5,996 bases of DNA from Thermoplasmata archaeon. Its GTDB lineage: Archaea; Thermoplasmatota; Thermoplasmata; Sysuiplasmatales; Sysuiplasmataceae. The position numbers and the translations under genes were made by a program. The notes below the pieces were generated by a model, which did not search any database, had not been told where the DNA came from, and saw nothing but the letters and a program-made list of their open reading frames with translations. This document shows positions 1 through 4,627 of this stretch, piece after piece (the first letter of the stretch is position 1; each line of letters begins with the position of its first letter). The stretch covers positions 1 through 5,996 of the forward strand of contig JAKAPY010000109.1 of assembly GCA_021811925.1 (NCBI GenBank), written 5' to 3'.

Positions 1-135
1 TCCGTAGGCGGATGGCTGATGCTCAAGGGTGTCGAGAGGATTTGCCGCAGGAGGGGGCTCGATATAGAGAAGGTAAAGAAGTATGGCATAGACTCGCAGT
101 CGGGCGATTTCAAACCGACCGCGGTTCACGCATGA
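1..135 (+). CDS. C-terminal 44 residues of an unrecognised protein (5' end outside the window)
   Basis: Frame 1 is open from the first base to a TGA at 133-135 and encodes 44 residues, starting SVGGWLMLKG and ending FKPTAVHA. The tail is basic (RICRRRG, KVKKYG) with a likely amphipathic helix, and it reads like protein: hydrophobic residues are regularly spaced and there are no rare-residue runs. I do not recognise the family. An overlapping ORF at 12-200 in another frame has a poor composition (many Arg, Gln and Trp) and runs through the hairpin and up to the next promoter, so it is probably a shadow. The stop is followed by an A-rich stretch and a hairpin (149-180), which fits the end of a transcription unit. 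That a real gene ends here is fairly likely; its function cannot be told from this fragment. Confidence 0.6.
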   Translation, partial: SVGGWLMLKGVERICRRRGLDIEKVKKYGIDSQSGDFKPTAVHA

Positions 136-148
136 ATAAAAACAGCAT

Positions 149-180
149 GCGCAGTCCGCAGCATATCATGCAGGCTGTGC
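149..180 (+). terminator. Imperfect 12-pair hairpin after the upstream gene, possible 3'-end element
   Basis: Bases 149-160 can pair with 169-180: nine Watson-Crick pairs, two G-U wobbles and one C-A mismatch (157/172), closing an 8-base loop (161-168). It begins 13 bases after the upstream stop and ends 35 bases before the TATA box of the next gene, so it belongs to neither coding region. Downstream is a moderately T-rich stretch (183-198) but no clean T run. Archaeal termination depends mainly on T tracts, so calling this a terminator is inference. It could also be an mRNA 3'-end stabiliser or a protein-binding inverted repeat; an inner GCAT/ATGC repeat (161-171) offers an alternative fold. 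Confidence 0.35.
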
Positions 181-215
181 GATGGTTTGTCTTGCTGTAA
201 CTACCTAAGATCAAG

Positions 216-224
216 TTAAATAAT
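216..224 (+). promoter_or_regulatory. TATA box for the MMPL exporter gene, implying a leaderless mRNA
   Basis: TTAAATAAT lies at 216-224, preceded by a purine-containing stretch (ATCAAG, 210-215) where an archaeal BRE would be. The centre of the box is about 28 bases before the ATG at 248. Archaeal transcription normally begins about 22-27 bases downstream of the TATA centre, so the transcript should begin at or within a few bases of the start codon. There is no Shine-Dalgarno-like sequence just before the ATG (the bases are AAATTGG), which agrees with leaderless translation, a common mode in Thermoplasmata. This is predicted from spacing only. Confidence 0.55.
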
Positions 225-247
225 GATTCCTGCTAACGCAAAATTGG

Positions 248-3200
248 ATGTTTGAGAGCGCCTTTGAATCTCTTGGCCGTATTTCCGAGAGGCACAGCGG
301 AAAACTGATCATCGCATGGATTGCAATCATACTGCTTCTGGCCCCCTTCGCCGGGCTTCTGTTCGGCATGACTTCCTATAACATAAGTTCAGGCATTGTC
401 CCGTCCAACTCAATGGCAGTCAGGGCCGACAATCTGCTCAGCGAATATTTCCCGGGCAGCGGGGCGAGCGCCAACTCCAGCAACAACATGATTGTGGTCA
501 CAACCGGGACCAACATCAATGATGCGAGCGTCATATCGTCTTATATCTCTGCACAGTCCCTTGCGTCGAGGTACCTCAGCGGCCAGGGCATCTCATCAAA
601 CATTACTTCGGTGGTCGGGCTTGAGAAGACAACGCTTGCAGGTTTCTCTTCAGGTGCACTGGAGGAAATGAATGCAACTTATGGCATCTCATCACAGCTT
701 GCATCCCAGATGTATCAGCTTAACACAACGCTGAACAGCACGCTGCAGATGATATACGGTATTCCGGCCGTGTTTCTCTTAGAGCTGAAACAGACGGGTT
801 CTCCCTACTCCGCGTATTTGCTTACGCAGCAGATGCTTGGCTCCTCCCCGGTGCCTTCAGCCTACCTCGGTTCGTTTTATTACTATTTCAACAATTCACG
901 AATAACAAACGCCACCCAGAATGCAGTCACCTCGATAGGCCAGGCGGTCACGAACTCTTCCTCGCAGTATTACGCCATAGCCTCTGCAAACCCGCCGCTG
1001 AAGGCCATTTCATACTCAATCCTTGGCAACTTCACACTGGCAGATTTTTCGCTTTCCACGCAATCGCAGCGACTGCATTATTACGCCTATGCTTATGCCT
1101 ACTCCTTCTCCTCATTTGTGCCGGGGCTGTATTCAAACCAGTCGATCAGGAACTTCATCGTGGACCAGCTCAACACCACTGTGCCTTCCTTCTTCGGCAG
1201 GCTCTACAATCTGAGCCAGCCGGCTTCACAGGGGCAGTTGACGCAAACGAGCGTTGCACTCACCGCACATGGTCTGTCGGCATCCCTTAAATTCAATCCT
1301 CTTCTGAAGGTCAACAACACCGCACTTGTCTCCTATCTTTATCAGCTGGGAGGCAGCGGCAATTTGGCTGCATTTGTGAACAGGGTGATGCAATTCTCCG
1401 GTTTTGACGGTTATCCAGTGATACCCTCGCCCTATGTGATGAGAAACTTCGTTGGCCTGGACAACTCCACAACAATCATGGTAATCTCTCTTTCATCCAA
1501 CCTTACCAACACGCAGACAAATGATCTCCAGTCTGCGATTGCCGCAGGCTTCAGCACGGTCGGCGGTCACCACCTGTATGTATCAGGCAACAGTGTGATG
1601 AACAGCCAGCTTGCCTCTCAGACAATCGGCGGCATGATCAGGGCGCTGATCATAGGCATTGTCCTCTCTATACTGATCGTCGGTATTTTCTTCAGGTCGA
1701 TCGTTGCAGCTTTCCTGCCGCTTGCAATGTTTGGCGTCTCGGCACTTTCGGCATTCTCACTTAACGCGCTTCTCTACAAGTACGTGCTTAAGTCAAGCAT
1801 ATCTTTCATCACGCCGACATTGCTTCTGATACTCCTTCTTGGCCTTTCCACCGACTATGTCGTGTACATTATGTCCAGATTCAGGGCGGAACTGAGAAAG
1901 GGAAACCCCAACCCCGTGATGGTTTCAAGCAAGTGGGCCGGTCATGCCGTTTTCACATCCGGGCTGACTGTCTCGATGTCATATGTCGCCCTCTGGATTT
2001 CCAATGTCCCGATCTTCAGCGATTCGGGAATAACAAACGCAACTGGTGTACTGCTCGCGGTGATAGTTGCAAACACTCTTCTCGTTTCGATACTTCACAG
2101 GGGAGGAAGGAAGATATTCTGGCCATCAAAGATCGTGGTCTCGCAAGCAAAAGCAAGGGCCGGAACAATGGAGAGGCTTTCGGAAGCTGTCATAAACAAC
2201 AGGGGCAAACTAATCATTGTTTTCCTTGTCCTTGGCCTGCTCAGCACCTATTACTATTACTCAACGCCCACGAATATGGATGTCTTCAGCCTGCTTCCCT
2301 CCGGAAGCGGGGTGACAGCTATCAGCGTGGTGAACCAGAGTTATCACGGGGACTATTTTGACCAGGCGTACCTCATACTGCAGTTCAATTCCCCGGTCCT
2401 GACTTCGAGCGGTTATAACACAACAATAATGGAAGAGATTACATCGGTCGAAAACACCCTCATCACAAACAAGCACATCAGCGCAATAGAAGGACCGACC
2501 TATCCATACGGATACTTCATTCCATACAACCTGAGCGGCATACCCTCGTCGCAGCAGGCCACATACAGATCGCAGATGAACCAGTACATTGGGACAGACA
2601 GCAGGTATGTGCTGATAACATTCGAGCTTTCCGCTCTGGCATGGACACCTTATTCATCAAACTTCGTGAAAGCACTGCCTTCGATACTGACACAAAATGA
2701 TGGAGGCTCTTTCAAGACCTTTGTCGGCGGGCTGACCGAGGGACTTAACGATGCATACTCCTTTACGGAAGCAAGCTTCACAAACATGATTCCGGTGCTC
2801 GTGCTTGCGATCTTTGCTGTTCTCGCAATTCAGATAAGTGCGCTGTTCACACCCATCAGGCTTGTGCTGATGGTTCTCGCCTCTGTGATCATAGCTCTTG
2901 CAATAACATATGTGGTCCTGCATGATCTGTACAATCTTTCACTGCTGATTTTCCTGCCAATGTTCACCATAATCACGCTTCTTGCCGTGGGACTCGACTA
3001 TGATATCTTCATGGTGACGCGTGTGAGGGAGGAGGTGATGAAGGGACGCACAGACGAGGAGGGGATAAAGACGAGCCTTATCGAAAATGGGGGAGTGATA
3101 ATAACGCTCGGTGCTGTCCTGTTTGCCACATTCGCGTCCCTGCTCTTCAGCGGAATAGGGCTCATAGAGGAGATAGGCTTGGGGCTTGGGCTGGGAGTCC

Positions 3201-3328
3201 TTATAGATACATTCGTCAGCTGGCCCCTGTTCGTCCCGGCTGTGATGCTTGTTCTTCGCAAATACAACTGGTGGCCCTCAAAGCTTGGCGCGATAAGGGA
3301 TGAGGAGAATGTCACAAGCGAACGCTGA
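248..3328 (+). CDS. MMPL-family (RND superfamily) membrane transporter, 1026 residues
   Basis: This is a 12-helix exporter of the MmpL/SSD-like RND superfamily, expected to use the proton gradient to move lipids or other hydrophobic molecules; the substrate is unknown. The layout is the family's twofold repeat: TM1 (about 19-42), outer domain 1 (43-460), TM2-6 (about 461-616), TM7 (653-671), outer domain 2 (673-842), TM8-12 (843-1003). The Asp-Tyr pairs that form the proton relay in MmpL3 are both present in TM4 (D536-Y537, in GLSTDY) and TM10 (D917-Y918, in VGLDYD), each followed by a basic loop (SRFRAEL, TRVREEV). The C-terminus has the family-typical P-LV--NWWP-like end (KYNWWPSK, 1005-1012). 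Outer domain 1 is about 2.5 times larger than outer domain 2 and carries 16 Asn-X-Ser/Thr sequons against 3. A short Tyr-Ala repeat occupies 279-285. The ATG at 248 fits the promoter and the short cytoplasmic N-terminus. The frame is intact, and the gene converges on the adenosyltransferase gene with a 9-bp gap. Confidence 0.93.
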   Translation: MFESAFESLGRISERHSGKLIIAWIAIILLLAPFAGLLFGMTSYNISSGIVPSNSMAVRADNLLSEYFPGSGASANSSNNMIVVTTGTNINDASVISSYISAQSLASRYLSGQGISSNITSVVGLEKTTLAGFSSGALEEMNATYGISSQLASQMYQLNTTLNSTLQMIYGIPAVFLLELKQTGSPYSAYLLTQQMLGSSPVPSAYLGSFYYYFNNSRITNATQNAVTSIGQAVTNSSSQYYAIASANPPLKAISYSILGNFTLADFSLSTQSQRLHYYAYAYAYSFSSFVPGLYSNQSIRNFIVDQLNTTVPSFFGRLYNLSQPASQGQLTQTSVALTAHGLSASLKFNPLLKVNNTALVSYLYQLGGSGNLAAFVNRVMQFSGFDGYPVIPSPYVMRNFVGLDNSTTIMVISLSSNLTNTQTNDLQSAIAAGFSTVGGHHLYVSGNSVMNSQLASQTIGGMIRALIIGIVLSILIVGIFFRSIVAAFLPLAMFGVSALSAFSLNALLYKYVLKSSISFITPTLLLILLLGLSTDYVVYIMSRFRAELRKGNPNPVMVSSKWAGHAVFTSGLTVSMSYVALWISNVPIFSDSGITNATGVLLAVIVANTLLVSILHRGGRKIFWPSKIVVSQAKARAGTMERLSEAVINNRGKLIIVFLVLGLLSTYYYYSTPTNMDVFSLLPSGSGVTAISVVNQSYHGDYFDQAYLILQFNSPVLTSSGYNTTIMEEITSVENTLITNKHISAIEGPTYPYGYFIPYNLSGIPSSQQATYRSQMNQYIGTDSRYVLITFELSALAWTPYSSNFVKALPSILTQNDGGSFKTFVGGLTEGLNDAYSFTEASFTNMIPVLVLAIFAVLAIQISALFTPIRLVLMVLASVIIALAITYVVLHDLYNLSLLIFLPMFTIITLLAVGLDYDIFMVTRVREEVMKGRTDEEGIKTSLIENGGVIITLGAVLFATFASLLFSGIGLIEEIGLGLGLGVLIDTFVSWPLFVPAVMLVLRKYNWWPSKLGAIRDEENVTSER

Positions 3329-3337
3329 CCAAGCCAG

Positions 3338-3886
3338 CTACTTCTCGTACATCGGCTTGTGTTCGGCTACTCCCTCGCTGAAATTCACATACCTGGCAGC
3401 GACATGAAGAAAATCCCCGAGCCTGTTGAGATATGCAAGTATCTGCGGGTTGAAGCCGCTTTGCCCGGACAGTTTCACAGTCCTCCTCTCGGCCCTTCTC
3501 GCCACGGAGCGTGCAAGGTGCAGCGAGGCTCCCGCGTCCTTTCCGCCAGGCAGTATGAATGAACGTTGCTCAGGCGTCTTCTGTACCATCCCGTCTATTT
3601 CCCTCTCCAGCCTCTCCACCATCACCGGTTTGACCGAGGGCATTCCCTCGATCTTCTTGCCGCCGGCGCTCAGTTCGGCCCCAAGAGAGAAGAGCTCACT
3701 CTGCACCCGGCGCAGGATGGTCGCAAGAAGCTCATCCGTTAAGTGGACGAGCGCCACGCCGATGGCGCTGTTGAGTTCATCGACAGATCCCACTGCCTCG
3801 ATAACCGGCTCGTCCTTTCCCACTCTTCGCCCGCCAAGAGTGCCCGTCTTCCCCTGGTCGCCCGTTCTTGTGTATATCTTGGGCAT
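3338..3886 (-). CDS. PduO-type cob(I)alamin adenosyltransferase (corrinoid ATP:adenosyltransferase)
   Basis: The 182-residue product transfers the adenosyl group of ATP to cob(I)alamin, making adenosylcobalamin, the coenzyme of mutases such as methylmalonyl-CoA mutase. Family motifs are clear and in order: the N-terminal ATP-binding loop TRTGDQGKTG (6-15), GGRRVGKD (18-25), VDELNSAIG (35-43), LFSLGAEL (65-72), FILPGG (110-115), LHLARSVARRAER (122-134) and YLNRLGDFLHVAAR (152-165). The Phe of FILPGG (F110) probably corresponds to the Phe that shields the lower cobalt face in characterised PduO enzymes, and an Arg in the LHLARSVARRAER helix to the conserved active-site Arg; those equivalences are inferred. 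Length is typical for a single-domain, soluble, trimeric member. The ATG at 3886 is preceded by GAGG (3895-3892) at 5 bases, within the stop of the upstream DoxX gene, so translation is probably coupled. No cobalamin riboswitch is visible. The symbol differs among genomes (pduO, cobO, mmaB), so none is assigned. Confidence 0.95.
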   Translation of the reverse strand: MPKIYTRTGDQGKTGTLGGRRVGKDEPVIEAVGSVDELNSAIGVALVHLTDELLATILRRVQSELFSLGAELSAGGKKIEGMPSVKPVMVERLEREIDGMVQKTPEQRSFILPGGKDAGASLHLARSVARRAERRTVKLSGQSGFNPQILAYLNRLGDFLHVAARYVNFSEGVAEHKPMYEK

Positions 3887-3888
3887 TA

Positions 3889-3895
3889 CACCCTC
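3889..3895 (-). promoter_or_regulatory. Ribosome binding site of the adenosyltransferase gene, overlapping the DoxX stop codon
   Basis: On the minus strand GAGGGTG (3895-3889) resembles the archaeal Shine-Dalgarno consensus GGAGGTG and starts inside the TGA of the upstream gene (3896-3894). The GAGG core is 5 bases from the ATG at 3886. The overlap of stop and ribosome site supports coupled translation of the two genes from one mRNA. Confidence 0.55.
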
Positions 3896-4289
3896 ACAGC
3901 AATGGAATCAGATAGCTGTCCACTGATATGGACCCCGCACCAAGCAGGAACAGGGCAAGCGCCATTGCAAAGTATGCAATGTCAATCTCATACCCCTGTG
4001 AGTACTTCTTCCTCAGCAGCTTGGAGGAAACGAATATTGTCATTACCGATTCCAGAGCCATAAGAAGCCCTATGATCTGGACTCCCAGCCCTATGATCAT
4101 CAGCAAACCGCCGAAGAATTCAAAATAGCCTGTTATCAAAGTAATGGGGCCGGGAATGCCCTTCGTTCTCATGAAATCAATAATGTCTTCTCTCCTCGAG
4201 CCGATCTTGGGGTAGCCGTGTATTACGAACGCAGCACCGAGCGCCACCCTTAGGACAAGCAGCCCCCATGATTCAAGACCCTGGATCAA
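3894..4289 (-). CDS. DoxX-family four-helix membrane protein, TTG start
   Basis: The 131-residue product has four hydrophobic segments (about 8-25, 46-67, 70-89, 103-119) and the DoxX-family signatures LRVALGAAFVIHGYPKIG (13-30) and G-FEFFGGLLMIIGLG (54-69). Family members sit in the membrane; some are linked to quinone-dependent thiosulfate oxidation or to redox homeostasis, but most, like this one, have no assigned reaction. No ATG or GTG is available before TM1: the frame is closed upstream by a TAA (about 4344-4342), and the best start is TTG at 4289 (a CTG precedes it). The TTG overlaps the TGA of an 8-codon mini-ORF (4312-4286). The gene is the first of a two-gene operon, 7 bp before the adenosyltransferase gene. 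A one-base indel that moved the true ATG (4312) out of frame is an alternative reading of the start. Confidence 0.85.
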   Translation of the reverse strand: MIQGLESWGLLVLRVALGAAFVIHGYPKIGSRREDIIDFMRTKGIPGPITLITGYFEFFGGLLMIIGLGVQIIGLLMALESVMTIFVSSKLLRKKYSQGYEIDIAYFAMALALFLLGAGSISVDSYLIPLL

Positions 4290-4312
4290 CAGATACGATA
4301 CAGCCGTTCCAT
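4286..4312 (-). other. Eight-codon mini-ORF (MERLYRIC) overlapping the DoxX start
   Basis: On the minus strand an ATG at 4312-4310 opens an 8-codon frame ending in TGA at 4288-4286. The stop overlaps the proposed TTG start of the DoxX gene (4289-4287) as TTGA. The purine-rich GAGGGTGATG leads directly into the ATG, with GAGGGTG too close to serve it as a normal Shine-Dalgarno (spacing near zero) and too far (about 22 bases) to serve the TTG. It could be a leader peptide whose termination feeds ribosomes to the TTG, or the displaced true N-terminus of DoxX after a frameshift. Both are inference. Confidence 0.25.
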
Positions 4313-4345
4313 CACCCTCTGACTGGGTTCTGTTGATACTCTGTT

Positions 4346-4354
4346 ATGTATATT
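4346..4354 (-). promoter_or_regulatory. TATA box of the DoxX-adenosyltransferase operon, with a plus-strand counterpart
   Basis: On the minus strand AATATACAT (4354-4346) sits in a 20% G+C stretch (4341-4370). Its centre predicts a transcript start near 4325-4322, about 10-14 bases before the mini-ORF ATG and about 35 before the TTG of the DoxX gene. The same stretch also reads as TATA-like on the plus strand (ATGTATATT at 4346-4354; TTTTTATTG at 4358-4366), which would start a transcript around 4375-4390, at the edge of the GC-rich island. Spacing-based prediction only. Confidence 0.4.
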
Positions 4355-4370
4355 GAACTTTTTATTGAAA

Positions 4371-4560
4371 CCCGCAAGCACCTGTAATTCACCGAATCCG
4401 GATGCCATTGGGCCTGTGCGATGCACCCTGAGACCGGCACATGTCTCGGGCCGTGGTTTGTGCTGCTTCGGCCTTTACTCATCCTCTCAGTGAAGCTCAG
4501 GGGGATAGAGTAATTCATCCCGCAGAAGGCAGGGCTGAAATGTGTATCAGGCACTTGTGA
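4371..4560. other. GC-rich, hairpin-rich intergenic island; possible structured RNA or regulatory element
   Basis: This is the core of the 338-bp gene-free stretch between the DoxX operon and the VAT gene. By hand count 106 of 190 bases are G or C (56%), against about 20% in the flanks 4341-4370 and 4561-4610. Local hairpins: GTGC/GCAC (4416-4419 with 4423-4426), an 8-pair stem (4427-4434 with 4443-4450, 8-base loop), GGCCG/CGGCC (4449-4453 with 4469-4473), and GGGAT-GA with TC-ATCCC (4502-4509 with 4515-4521, bulged A). Several of these compete with one another or with longer-range pairings. The octamer GTAATTCA recurs (4384-4391 and 4510-4517). No frame encodes a believable protein: the 92-codon minus-strand frame (4590-4312) has low-complexity-free but unpatterned sequence and covers both promoters. 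It matches no tRNA, 5S, SRP or RNase P hallmark that I know. Strand and function are unknown. Confidence 0.35.
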
Positions 4561-4570
4561 AGTCATAGAA

Positions 4571-4602
4571 ATATTGATATAGTAGTGCAAACATATTTTT
4601 AA
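4571..4602 (+). promoter_or_regulatory. Promoter region of the VAT gene with two candidate TATA boxes
   Basis: Two AT-rich boxes precede the VAT start. ATATTGATATAG (4571-4582) would start a transcript near 4603, giving a leader of about 25 bases that includes GGAG at 4616-4619, 8 bases before the ATG at 4628. CATATTTTTAA (4592-4602) would start near 4620-4624, leaving almost no leader and cutting off the GGAG. The first fits Shine-Dalgarno use, the second near-leaderless initiation; sequence alone does not decide. The T run at 4596-4600 could also act as a T-tract terminator for any plus-strand transcript of the island upstream. Confidence 0.45.
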
Positions 4603-4627
4603 TTCAAATTTCCATGGAGTCGGTAAT

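Noticed and set aside
12..200. 62-codon plus-strand frame at the left edge
   Set aside because: It overlaps the better-looking frame-1 tail, runs through the hairpin, and its residue make-up is not protein-like.
1082..1102. Tandem hexamer-like repeat encoding alternating Tyr-Ala
   Set aside because: It has only about three degenerate units inside the reading frame and is most simply a local low-complexity patch of the outer domain.
3426..3926. 166-codon plus-strand frame opposite the adenosyltransferase gene
   Set aside because: It is a shadow of a gene with all the PduO-type motifs; its own product is Ser/Pro-rich and has no recognisable domain.
4290..4420. Possible cobalamin riboswitch upstream of the B12-related operon
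   Set aside because: No B12-box-like sequence or the conserved core of that riboswitch class was seen, and the predicted transcript start leaves only a leader of about 35 bases before the DoxX start.
4371..4560. tRNA, 5S rRNA, SRP RNA or RNase P RNA in the GC island
   Set aside because: I found no T-loop GTTCGA-like core with cloverleaf arms, no SRP helix-8 tetraloop motif, no RNase P conserved core and no 5S consensus; a covariance-model search would settle this.
4312..4590. 92-codon minus-strand frame across the VAT-DoxX spacer
   Set aside because: It covers both promoter regions and has no hydrophobic pattern, motif or ribosome site; it looks like chance opening over the GC island.
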